From M3007 sp044230315 (lineage in GTDB: Bacteria; Bacteroidota; Bacteroidia; Chitinophagales; Saprospiraceae): a DNA stretch of 64,000 nucleotides. Below the pieces are notes generated by a model. The model had not been told where the DNA came from. It saw nothing but the letters and a program-made list of their open reading frames with translations, and did not search any database. Below, one piece after another: positions 1 through 7,651 of this stretch; the first letter of the stretch is position 1, and every line of letters begins with the position of its first letter. Made by a program: the position numbers and the translations under genes. The stretch covers positions 68,700-132,699 of the forward strand of contig JBGARJ010000014.1 in the NCBI GenBank assembly GCA_044230315.1. Direction: 5' to 3'.

Positions 1-544
1 GCGCTATTTCGACGGCGGCCCCACGAAATTCACGATCAACCAGTCGGGCCGGTTCTGGGGCGCCAACATTGAGTATGTAAAAACGGCAAAGGCGATCTTT
101 CCGGGCATGACCCTGATCCCGACCAATTCGCCGTATATGGGTTATTTCTCCGGCTACCCGAACAAAAGCTTTGTGGAAGGGCAATTCGCCGAAGACGAAC
201 ATTCCCACTACAAATACACCAACCTGCCCGAATTGTCGCTGGCCCTTCAAACCGGCCACGGCCAGGCGCTCATTACCGGCTGCTCGCACAGCGGCGTGGA
301 GCGCATAGCCGCCGAAGCCAAAAAAGTGACCCAGGACAACATTGACCTGGTGTACGGCGGGTTTCACCTGATCCCTTTCGACAAGGCCCAGATCGAAGTC
401 ATCGCCCGGTACCTGAAAAACGACCTGGGCGTGCGGCGGGTTGCGCCGGCGCACTGCACCGGGCACCTGGCGTTTCAGGTGCTGCGCGAAGTGTTCGGCG
501 AGCAGTATGTGTATGCGGGATTGGGGGAGCGGGTGCGGTATTGA
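1..544 (+). CDS. MBL-fold metallo-hydrolase, C-terminal part (5' truncated by window edge)
   Basis: The reading frame is open from base 2 with no start, so the N-terminus lies outside the window. The visible ~180 residues carry motifs of the COG1237-type metallo-beta-lactamase fold (7,8-dihydropterin-6-yl-methyl-aminobenzene-phosphate synthase-like): a GCSHSG segment, then YGGFHL, then APAHCTGH near the end. In this family these Cys/His residues lie at the dinuclear metal site. The usual HxHxDH motif would be in the missing part. The gene ends 5 bp before the convergent TPR gene. The family assignment is solid; the actual substrate cannot be read from the sequence. Confidence 0.85.
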   Translation, partial: RYFDGGPTKFTINQSGRFWGANIEYVKTAKAIFPGMTLIPTNSPYMGYFSGYPNKSFVEGQFAEDEHSHYKYTNLPELSLALQTGHGQALITGCSHSGVERIAAEAKKVTQDNIDLVYGGFHLIPFDKAQIEVIARYLKNDLGVRRVAPAHCTGHLAFQVLREVFGEQYVYAGLGERVRY

Positions 545-549
545 GGTGG

Positions 550-3072
550 TCAGGCGGCGAGGAGCAGCGCTTCGAACTCGAGTTCGAGGATCTGGGGGTC
601 CAGTTCTTCCGGCGGGCGGCGCTTGCCCTGAACGGCGCCCAGTTCGAAGCGCTCTGCCAGCAGGTGCGCGACCTGGTCGATCATTTTGTATTGGCGAAAC
701 TGCCGGGTTTTTTCCAGTTCCTTTTTTGCGCGGTCCTGTTGGCCGGTGACGGCGAACAAGTGCGTGCGGAGTACGAAATCAAAAGGTTCGGTTTCTTCGG
801 CTTCGTTGATCTCGGCCAGTGCGGTTGCAAAGTCGCGCTTGAGCAGTGCTACGTAGCGAAGCGTGCGTTTGTAGATCACCCTGGTTTGATAGAATTGACA
901 GGTTTTCAAGCCCTGGCGGAGCATTTTTTCGGCGGCATCCCACTCGCCTGATTTTATGAGGCGGCTGATATGGAAGTGGTGCCAATAGAAATCTTGTTCT
1001 GATTTGGGGTTTGCAGGAAGCGGAATCTCAAAATCGATCTTTTCATTAAGCAGGATTAAAAGACAGCATAAAGCATGGCGGGCTACCTGATCAGAGGGAT
1101 GACGTGCAACAATCTGCTCATATTCTGCCTTGGCACCAGCCAAATCACCCTCCGACTTTAATATTTCTGCATACCCATTTTGCGCCACAACATTATCCGG
1201 GAAACGGCCCTTGATCTGCAAATACTCCGCTTTCGCTCCGGCCAAATCACCCTCCGACTTTAATATTTCTGCATACCCTGTTTGCGCCACAACATCATCC
1301 GGGAAACGGCCCTTGATCTGCAAATACTCCGCTTTCGCTCCGGCCAAATCACCCTCCGACTTTAATATTTCTGCATACCCTTTTTGCGCCACAACATCAT
1401 CCGGGAAACGGCCCTTGATCTGCAAATACTCCGCTTTCGCTCCAGCCAAATTACCCTCCGACTTTAATATCTCTGCATACCCATTTTGCGCCACAACATT
1501 ATCCGGGAAACGGCCCTTGATCTGCAAATACTCCGCTTTCGCTCCGGCCAAATCACCCTCTGACTTTAATATTTCAGCATATCCTGTTTGAGCCACAACA
1601 TCATCCGGAAAACGTCCCTTAATGCGCAGATACTCCGTTTTTGCACCAACCAAATCACCCTCTGACTTTAATATTTCAGCATACCCATTTTGCGCCACAA
1701 CATTATCCGGGAAACGGCCCTTGATCTGCAAATACTCCGCTTTCGCTCCGGCCAAATCACCCTCTGACTTTAATATTTCAGCATATCCTGTTTGAGCCAC
1801 AACATCATCCGGAAAACGTCCCTTAATGCGCAGATACTCCGTTTTTGCACCAACCAAATCACCCTCTGACTTTAATATTTCAGCATATTGATTATGTACA
1901 AATGGATCCTCAGAATTGAAGATTGTAGCATATTTCAACAATCTTTTAGATAATGCTATAGCGCCTGAAGTTAAAACGGAACTGGCTACATTACACAATG
2001 ACTTGCAAATATGCTGCGGATCACTTTGCGCAAATTGCAGCGATAATAAATGCTTCAGACTTTCCTCTACGCCTGCCGTATGCCTTAGCAAAACTGCTTG
2101 AACAATCTTCCGACTATAGCCATCAATTTCAGTTTGCAGCCGGTTCACATCTGTATATGATAATTTGCCTTTTACCCGATTCCGGTTCTCCTTCTTCCGC
2201 CGCCACAACTTCTCCAAATCCTTCCGCGACCGCTTCACCTCGCGTTGGTGGTGAAAACCCTCCATATACGCTTCGATCATTTGCATAATCTCATCCGCTG
2301 GCTCCGCATCCTGTTGTTTGGGCGCCTGTTCTTCGAAGCGAATAGCAAAAATATCGCGCAGCGCCTCCCGCATATGCGTAAACAGCGTGGCGTTTTGCAC
2401 CAGCCCGTGTTGTTGGAGGAGATACGTCGCTTCTACGGCGGCATTGTCCCAGCTGCGGCGGTCGTGGTCGCGCACGGCCAGCACCAGGGTTTTAGCAAAG
2501 CCGTCGGCCGCCAGCAGGGCATAAGCGGTATCGAAGGCTTCCAGATTGGTAAAATGTTCCTTGCCCGTGCGCTGCCAAACCGTGTAAAACTGCTGGATGC
2601 TTTCAGCCGCCGATTCGAGGGTCTGGTACAGGCTGGCGGCTTTTTCCACTTTCAGGGAACGGCAAACGGCTAGAGCGTCAGTGGGATTTAGTGGATCAGG
2701 TACAATAGTGGTGAGCAAGCGGTTTTCGACGAATGCCTGCACGCGCTGCTGCGCCAGGTATTTTTCCAGCAGCGTGGCTATAGAAGCCTTCAGTCCGGTG
2801 TTGTCGATCCTGGAATCCATGAGCTGGAGCGCCAGCGTGAGGGCTTCGTGTTTTTGCGTTTCCTGCGCCAAGGCCTTTTTCACATCCTCCAGGCGCTGTT
2901 CGCCATCCAGGAACAACGTTTCCGGCGTGTGCGATAGCGACAACAGGTTGCGGTCGAGCGGGTGCCATTTCCGCACCTGCCCGGGAGCGCGGGCGTCGAG
3001 GACGAACCATTCGCCCGCTTCGTGGAAGGCCGCCTTGCCCAGCGACCCGAATATGTATGCCCGGCTGATCAT
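550..3072 (-). CDS. Large TPR-repeat protein of unknown function
   Basis: An 840-residue protein with no signal peptide and no membrane segment, so probably cytoplasmic. The N-terminal third (about 1-330) is mostly helical and charged and I do not recognise it; it starts with a short beta-like segment (MISRAYIFGSLGKAAF). Residues ~395-668 are eight consecutive 34-residue units with the core YAEILKSEGDLAGAKAEY, each ending RFPD(D/N)VVAQ, the length and pattern of tetratricopeptide repeats. A further helical region (~670-840) also looks TPR-like. The start ATG overlaps the stop of the upstream zinc-ribbon gene by 4 bp (ATGA), so the two are probably translationally coupled. TPR arrays normally bind proteins; the partner is unknown, though the zinc-ribbon protein is the obvious candidate. 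Confidence 0.85.
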   Translation of the reverse strand: MISRAYIFGSLGKAAFHEAGEWFVLDARAPGQVRKWHPLDRNLLSLSHTPETLFLDGEQRLEDVKKALAQETQKHEALTLALQLMDSRIDNTGLKASIATLLEKYLAQQRVQAFVENRLLTTIVPDPLNPTDALAVCRSLKVEKAASLYQTLESAAESIQQFYTVWQRTGKEHFTNLEAFDTAYALLAADGFAKTLVLAVRDHDRRSWDNAAVEATYLLQQHGLVQNATLFTHMREALRDIFAIRFEEQAPKQQDAEPADEIMQMIEAYMEGFHHQREVKRSRKDLEKLWRRKKENRNRVKGKLSYTDVNRLQTEIDGYSRKIVQAVLLRHTAGVEESLKHLLSLQFAQSDPQHICKSLCNVASSVLTSGAIALSKRLLKYATIFNSEDPFVHNQYAEILKSEGDLVGAKTEYLRIKGRFPDDVVAQTGYAEILKSEGDLAGAKAEYLQIKGRFPDNVVAQNGYAEILKSEGDLVGAKTEYLRIKGRFPDDVVAQTGYAEILKSEGDLAGAKAEYLQIKGRFPDNVVAQNGYAEILKSEGNLAGAKAEYLQIKGRFPDDVVAQKGYAEILKSEGDLAGAKAEYLQIKGRFPDDVVAQTGYAEILKSEGDLAGAKAEYLQIKGRFPDNVVAQNGYAEILKSEGDLAGAKAEYEQIVARHPSDQVARHALCCLLILLNEKIDFEIPLPANPKSEQDFYWHHFHISRLIKSGEWDAAEKMLRQGLKTCQFYQTRVIYKRTLRYVALLKRDFATALAEINEAEETEPFDFVLRTHLFAVTGQQDRAKKELEKTRQFRQYKMIDQVAHLLAERFELGAVQGKRRPPEELDPQILELEFEALLLAA
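1072..1887 (-). repeat. Eight tandem 102-bp coding repeats, including an exact 204-bp duplication
   Basis: The TPR units are also near-identical as DNA, with a 102-bp period. Within the array, 1475-1678 and 1679-1882 are identical by eye over the full 204 bp, each copy covering two alternating repeat types (LAGAKAEYLQ followed by LVGAKTEYLR in coding order reversed). Other units differ at only a few bases. This indicates very recent expansion, or homogenisation by recombination, inside a gene. Boundaries of the whole array are approximate. Confidence 0.9.
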
Positions 3073-3941
3073 TTTCCCGCTATTTCGGTATTTTGGCCTT
3101 TAAGGATATGTTTTAACAGATTGATCTGTACTTCGTCGAATTCGTTGCCCAGTTTTTTGTGGAATTTCACTTTGGCAAAGTTAAGGGGCGTCACCCCGTT
3201 AAAAATATGCAACTCGATGTATTCGTCGTTTTGCTTTTTTCCATCGCTATGCAGGACAAGTGTCGCCGTCTTCGGCGTTTTTTTGGCCTGCGCCACCTGT
3301 GCGCCGTGTTTGACGACTGCCAAAACGCCCCGGTTGCTCCACACGCCGCAATACCCTGCCGGCATAATGGTGCCGGCCCGCCAGCCCGCATCGGTCAATT
3401 CATTGAACAACACAATCGTATCTTTTTCAAAGACCGTGGTGACTTGCTCGATATCGTCTGTGCGCAACACTACCGACACATCGCCATACGAACGCACTCC
3501 GTCGTCGTCGAGACTCATCGCGGCGTACACCACATTCCGCCCGGTGTATCCGGCATAAAAGGACGTTTCGACCACACAACGCTGTACATCGTCCTCAAAT
3601 TCCAGCACGCGGCGTTTGTTTTGTTCCACCCCTTGTTGGTACGACAAATATACGTCACTCTCGTTGACCAAATGGAACAACAAACGCGCGTCCATGTTGA
3701 TGACCGCCTGCGCAGCCGCCACAATTTCCGCCTCAAAAGCCTCCACGGCAGCCAGTTTGCCGTTTTGCGCCACGGTCTCCTGCACGTCCGCATACCGCCG
3801 GTCAAGCCCCGCTCCAAAATAGGGGTCGGACAAGAGGTTGACATTCAAAGGGCCCAAAGGGAAGCGGCACTTCGGGCAATACACCTCATTTCGGCGGTTT
3901 TCGGCGCCACAATGCCAGCACGGTAATTTTGTCAGCTCCAT
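3069..3941 (-). CDS. Zinc-ribbon protein of unknown function, partner of the TPR gene
   Basis: A 290-residue protein opening with a treble-clef-like zinc ribbon: C8-x2-C11 and C22-x2-C25 (CWHCG ... YCPKC). The rest (about 40-290) is a soluble alpha/beta region I cannot assign. It has a middle part around SYGDVSVVLRTDD and a C-terminal stretch (GVTPLNFAKVKF) that faintly recalls an ankyrin-type helix. There is no signal peptide. It is the first gene of a two-gene unit and overlaps the TPR gene by 4 bp, which argues for a joint function. Bacterial proteins with an N-terminal zinc ribbon of this kind often use it for protein or nucleic-acid contact; that is general family knowledge, not evidence of function here. 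Confidence 0.75.
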   Translation of the reverse strand: MELTKLPCWHCGAENRRNEVYCPKCRFPLGPLNVNLLSDPYFGAGLDRRYADVQETVAQNGKLAAVEAFEAEIVAAAQAVINMDARLLFHLVNESDVYLSYQQGVEQNKRRVLEFEDDVQRCVVETSFYAGYTGRNVVYAAMSLDDDGVRSYGDVSVVLRTDDIEQVTTVFEKDTIVLFNELTDAGWRAGTIMPAGYCGVWSNRGVLAVVKHGAQVAQAKKTPKTATLVLHSDGKKQNDEYIELHIFNGVTPLNFAKVKFHKKLGNEFDEVQINLLKHILKGQNTEIAGK

Positions 3942-4072
3942 TTCTGTTCAGTCCGGCGCCGGGATAGCGTTTTGGTCCGTTAAGGCCGGAAAAGCGAACA
4001 AATATACGGTCAAAACCTTTAATTTCCGCTGTATCACGCTTTTGAACATAGATTGAACACCATTTGAACTGG

Positions 4073-4101
4073 TTGCTGACAAGCACCGCCCGCTACCTTT
4101 G
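4073..4101 (+). promoter_or_regulatory. Putative Bacteroidetes-type promoter for the S33 peptidase gene
   Basis: TTG at 4073-4075 is followed after 18 bp by TACCTTTG at 4094-4101. This fits the Bacteroidota housekeeping pattern (a TTTG-like -33 element, ~19 bp, TAnnTTTG). It would start transcription near 4108, about 78 bp before the ATG at 4186. Read by eye only. Confidence 0.45.
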
Positions 4102-4185
4102 TCTCATTCAGTCCAAAAGTTCCCGATTATTGCCATCTTGCACACGTGAAATTCCTTTTTTTGCATTAAAACCAAATCATCTCCA

Positions 4186-5229
4186 ATGCGAACGCTACCT
4201 TTCCTTTCTCTCCTTCTCGCCGGGTTTATACTGGCCTGCACTTCGCCGTATGCACCGCCGGCCGGCAGCAACCTGTCTCTGAAAGACTATTTTGCCCAAA
4301 CTGACACCGGCCTTCAGACCGGCGGCGTCAAAATCATCCCCATTTCCACGCCGAAAGGCAACTTCAATATCTGGACCAAGCGCATCGGCAACAACCCCAA
4401 GATCAAAGTGCTGCTGCTGCAAGGTGGTCCGGGCTGCCCGCACGACTACTGGGAGTGTATGGAGAGCTTTCTTCCGGCCGAAGGCATCGAGTTTTATTAC
4501 TACGACCAACTCGGCACGGGCTATTCCGACAACCCCAATGACACATCCTTTTGGGACCTGCCGCGTTATGTGGACGAAGTGGAACAGGTGCGGCAGGCGC
4601 TCGGGCTCAACAAAGACAACTTCTACCTGCTTGGCCACTCCTGGGGCGGTATCCTGGCGATGGAATATGCCCTGAAATACCAGCAAAACCTCAAAGGGCT
4701 GATCATTTCCAACATGATGGCCAGCATACCCGATTATGTCCGGTATGCCAACGATGTGCTGGCCAAACAACTGGACCCCAAGGTGCTCGATTCCATCCGG
4801 CAGATCGAAGCCAGGCGCGATTTCGACAATCCGAAATACATGGAGCTGCTTATGCCGAATTTTTACGCCGTGCATATTTGCCGCCTGCCCGTGGAACAGT
4901 GGCCCGGATCGATCGTGCGCTCGTTAGACGGAATAAACCAAAGCCTGTACGTAACGATGCAGGGCCCCAGCGAATTCGGCGCTTCCGGCAAACTCGAAAA
5001 ATGGGACGTCAAAGCCCAACTCCCCACAATTAAAACACCCACGCTGGTGATTGGCGCGACGCATGATACCATGGACCCGGCGCACATGAAATGGATTTCC
5101 ACAGCCGTTCAGCGCGGACGCTTTTTACTGTGCGCAAACGGCGGCCATATGTGCATGTGGGACGATCAGAGAACCTATATGAACGGTCTGATTTCCTTTC
5201 TCCACGACGTCGATGCCGGAGGTATCTAG
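4186..5229 (+). CDS. Proline iminopeptidase-like alpha/beta hydrolase, lipoprotein (S33 family)
   Basis: A 347-residue protein whose N-terminus is a lipoprotein signal (hydrophobic segment, lipobox LAGFILAC, acylated Cys18), so it is probably anchored in a membrane facing the periplasm or outside. The body is an S33 alpha/beta hydrolase: oxyanion-loop GGPGCPHDYW, nucleophile elbow GHSWGG with Ser152, then a probable catalytic Asp294 (ATHDTMDP) and His321 (NGGHMCMW). The HGGPG-type loop is typical of proline iminopeptidases, which release N-terminal proline from short peptides; exact specificity is inferred. The gene is followed after 38 bp by the Crp/Fnr regulator on the same strand. Confidence 0.85.
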   Translation: MRTLPFLSLLLAGFILACTSPYAPPAGSNLSLKDYFAQTDTGLQTGGVKIIPISTPKGNFNIWTKRIGNNPKIKVLLLQGGPGCPHDYWECMESFLPAEGIEFYYYDQLGTGYSDNPNDTSFWDLPRYVDEVEQVRQALGLNKDNFYLLGHSWGGILAMEYALKYQQNLKGLIISNMMASIPDYVRYANDVLAKQLDPKVLDSIRQIEARRDFDNPKYMELLMPNFYAVHICRLPVEQWPGSIVRSLDGINQSLYVTMQGPSEFGASGKLEKWDVKAQLPTIKTPTLVIGATHDTMDPAHMKWISTAVQRGRFLLCANGGHMCMWDDQRTYMNGLISFLHDVDAGGI

Positions 5230-5267
5230 CGTCGGCCTTGTTTTTTAACATACGCGATCTGCCACCC

Positions 5268-5912
5268 ATGTCTGTCATGAACTCTTCGCTGCCGCTGAAC
5301 GAATTCCCGGAGCCGTTTGTCGCTTCTTTTCGGGACCAAATCGGCTTTACCGCAGACGAACTGGCTTTTTTTTGCGGGTTTTTCCATAAACAATACCTGG
5401 CGCCCAAGCAGCATTATCTGCGCGAAGGCGATATTTCCAGGCAAAAATCGTACATCGTTCAAGGCTGTACCCGCACCTACACGCTCAATGACAAAGGCAA
5501 GGAGCACACGCAGTTTTTTGCTTTCGAAGACTGGTGGATCGCCGATTTTGAAAGCTACCATACCCAAAAACCATCCAACTCCTGGGTACAGGCCATAGAG
5601 GCTTGTGAAGTGCTGACCATATCGCGCGACAGTTGGCTGGAGGCCGAGCAAAAGATCCCCAAAATGCAGCAATGGTATCTCCGAAAGGCCCAACGCATGT
5701 ATATCGCGACGCTCAAACGGCTCAACGAGATCAAAACTTGCTCGCCGGAAGAACGCTACCAACTATTACTTGCCAGGCATCCCGACATCTTTCAGCGTGT
5801 ACCGCTGCAATACATCGCCACCTACCTCGATATCGAGCCGCCGTCGCTCAGCCGCCTCCGCAAACGAATGATGGTGAAAGGTCAGCGCGGAGGCTTTCTT
5901 AACCGCGGTTAA
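5268..5912 (+). CDS. Crp/Fnr-family transcriptional regulator
   Basis: A 214-residue protein. Residues ~20-130 form a cyclic-nucleotide-binding-type beta-barrel (YLREGDISRQKSYIVQGC is the usual hairpin with the conserved G), and ~150-214 include a helix-turn-helix whose recognition helix is around IATYLDIEPPSLSRLRKRM. The frame is open upstream to 5091, but those codons overlap the hydrolase gene. The ATG at 5268 gives the normal N-terminus for the family. In Bacteroidota such proteins often lack clear cAMP ligands and respond to unknown signals. The last bases of the gene lie inside the first of two perfect palindromes, which could be its own operator. Confidence 0.88.
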   Translation: MSVMNSSLPLNEFPEPFVASFRDQIGFTADELAFFCGFFHKQYLAPKQHYLREGDISRQKSYIVQGCTRTYTLNDKGKEHTQFFAFEDWWIADFESYHTQKPSNSWVQAIEACEVLTISRDSWLEAEQKIPKMQQWYLRKAQRMYIATLKRLNEIKTCSPEERYQLLLARHPDIFQRVPLQYIATYLDIEPPSLSRLRKRMMVKGQRGGFLNRG

Positions 5913-5935
5913 GCGCACACTTAACCGCGGTTAAA
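5898..5935. promoter_or_regulatory. Twin 14-bp palindromes (TTAACCGCGGTTAA x2), operator or hairpin
   Basis: TTAACCGCGGTTAA occurs at 5899-5912 and again at 5921-5934, with centres 22 bp apart, i.e. about two helical turns on the same DNA face. The first copy contains the stop codon of the Crp/Fnr gene. Two identical symmetrical sites fit a pair of operators for a dimeric regulator. Alternatively, the copies can pair with each other into a ~15-bp stem with a short CGCACA-type loop and act as a terminator, although no T-run follows on either strand. Confidence 0.6.
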
Positions 5936-6139
5936 GGATGCCCATATTCGACAGGCACATCTTTGAGGCATAATTTCGACTGGAAAAAACCGGAAAATAT
6001 GGCATTTCCTGCTCCGAAAAACGCACCATTCACAACCTTGCCGGAACACCTTCCAACCACCCATGCATTTCAACCGGCATTCGTACCATTGCCAATGCGA
6101 TTGATTTGACATATCCAATCCAAATTAAATCTGAATCAA

Positions 6140-6403
6140 ATGGTCAAAATGTATGTCCGGCACCGAGTTGCCGATTTCAACAAGTGGAAACTCGTGTTTG
6201 ACGAACACGATTCCGTGCGCCGGCAGTTCGGCTGCAAAAGCACAGCCGTGTTCACAAATATCGAACACCCGAACGAGGTGCTGATCGTCAGTGAATGGGA
6301 CAGTAAAGAGCAGGCGATGCAATTCGGGCAATCGCCATCGCTGAAAGAGGCGATGGAAAGCGCCAGTGTGCTTGGTATGCCCGAGATCAGCTTCGCCGGG
6401 TAG
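6140..6403 (+). CDS. Small ABM-like (dimeric alpha/beta barrel) protein
   Basis: An 87-residue protein with the beta-alpha-beta pattern of the antibiotic-biosynthesis-monooxygenase/ferredoxin-like fold: a first strand (MVKMYVRHRV) followed by ADFNKWKLVFDEHD, a central strand pair (VFTNIEHPNEVLIVSEWDS), and a helix (AMQFGQSPSLKEAMESA). The family includes heme-degrading and small-molecule monooxygenases as well as proteins of unknown role. No specific catalytic residue can be assigned. It is a single gene with its own probable terminator just downstream. Confidence 0.7.
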   Translation: MVKMYVRHRVADFNKWKLVFDEHDSVRRQFGCKSTAVFTNIEHPNEVLIVSEWDSKEQAMQFGQSPSLKEAMESASVLGMPEISFAG

Positions 6404-6418
6404 GACCGGCTGTATTTC

Positions 6419-6478
6419 ACGGGGATTGGGCTCAGCAGAGCAGGATTGAAACAGCCCTGCTGAGCCATCCCCGTTTTG
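6419..6478 (+). terminator. Probable intrinsic terminator after the ABM-like gene
   Basis: An inverted repeat: ACGGGGAT (6419-6426) pairs with ATCCCCGT (6467-6474), and inside it GGCTCAGCAG (6429-6438) pairs with CTGCTGAGCC (6457-6466), with a 2-nt bulge between the stems. TTTT follows the hairpin on the plus strand. Confidence 0.6.
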
Positions 6479-6593
6479 AAAGCCTGCGCGAGCGTCGGGT
6501 CGGAAGCGCAAACTATTTGCTACCTTAACGGCCGTAAACAGGTGTTCCGGCGGCAAATATGCCAAGCCTGAGCACCAAATTCTGCCGACCGCC

Positions 6594-7628
6594 ATGTTGT
6601 TGCTCCTTCGTTCGTTGATCCTGTTCGCGGGGCTTTGCCTGCCTTTTTCCACTTTGCACGGCCAGTCGAAAATCGCTATCGCCATCCACGGCGGCGCGGG
6701 CGACTTGCGCCGCATGCACCTCAGCCCAGAGCAGGAACAAGCCTACACCGCCACCCTATCCGCCGCGCTCGATTCCGGTTATGCCGTGCTGCGCAGCGGT
6801 GGCGCCAGTACAGACGCGGCCATTGCCGCCGTGCGGGTACTGGAAGACAGCCCGTTGTTCAATGCCGGCCGCGGCGCAGTGCTCACTTCCGAGGGTACGA
6901 TCGAACTGGATGCCTCGATCATGGAAGGCCACGGGCACGCTTGCGGCGCCGTCACGGGCGTCACCACGGTCAAAAACCCGATCCTGGCTGCCAACGCGGT
7001 GATGAAAAGCGGGCAGGTGGTCTTTCTTGCCGGCCGGGGCGCCGAACAATTTGCCGAACAACACGGCGTGGAAATCGTTGACACGGCTTACTTTTTCACA
7101 CCGGCCCGCCGCGCGCAGTTGCAACAGGCTAAAAACAATGAAACCACCCCGCCCGCCAACGACAGCCGGGGCGGCGTCATCTTCCCGCCGGGCGGGCAAG
7201 CGGTGGAAAAATTCGGCACGGTCGGCTGCGTCGCCCTCGATCAATACGGCAACCTCGCCGCGGCCACCAGCACCGGCGGCATCGTCAACAAGCGCCACAA
7301 CCGCATCGGCGATTCGCCGGTGATCGGGGCAGGCACCTACGCCGACAATGCCTCCTGCGCCGTTTCCTGCACCGGTAAAGGCGAAGATTTTATCCGGCTC
7401 GCCGTAGCGCACGACATCGCCGCCCGCATGCGCTACGGGCATGTTTCGCTGCGCAAAGCCGCCAGGCAGGTCATCCTTGAAAGCCTCCAGGCGATTGGCG
7501 GCGAAGGTGGCTGCATTGCCCTCGACCGGGCAGGCCATATTGAAATGCCGTTCAATACGTCGGGTATGTTCCGCGGCCGGATTGATACAGCAGGTCAAAA
7601 AACCGTGGCGATATACGCGGAACAATAG
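6594..7628 (+). CDS. Isoaspartyl peptidase / plant-type L-asparaginase (Ntn hydrolase)
   Basis: A 344-residue protein with a cleavable signal peptide (MLLLLRSLILFAGLCLPFSTLHG), so probably periplasmic. Family hallmarks are the N-terminal AIHGGAGDLRR motif, GRGAVLTSEGTIELDASIM, and the autoprocessing site before Thr209 in FGTVGC. Thr209 becomes the N-terminal nucleophile of the beta subunit, followed by ALDQYGNLAAATSTGG. It hydrolyses isoaspartyl dipeptides and/or asparagine. The length matches exported members of the family. It is convergent with the adhesin-like gene downstream. Confidence 0.92.
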   Translation: MLLLLRSLILFAGLCLPFSTLHGQSKIAIAIHGGAGDLRRMHLSPEQEQAYTATLSAALDSGYAVLRSGGASTDAAIAAVRVLEDSPLFNAGRGAVLTSEGTIELDASIMEGHGHACGAVTGVTTVKNPILAANAVMKSGQVVFLAGRGAEQFAEQHGVEIVDTAYFFTPARRAQLQQAKNNETTPPANDSRGGVIFPPGGQAVEKFGTVGCVALDQYGNLAAATSTGGIVNKRHNRIGDSPVIGAGTYADNASCAVSCTGKGEDFIRLAVAHDIAARMRYGHVSLRKAARQVILESLQAIGGEGGCIALDRAGHIEMPFNTSGMFRGRIDTAGQKTVAIYAEQ

Positions 7629-7651
7629 TTTCCGGATCACATGTTATTACC

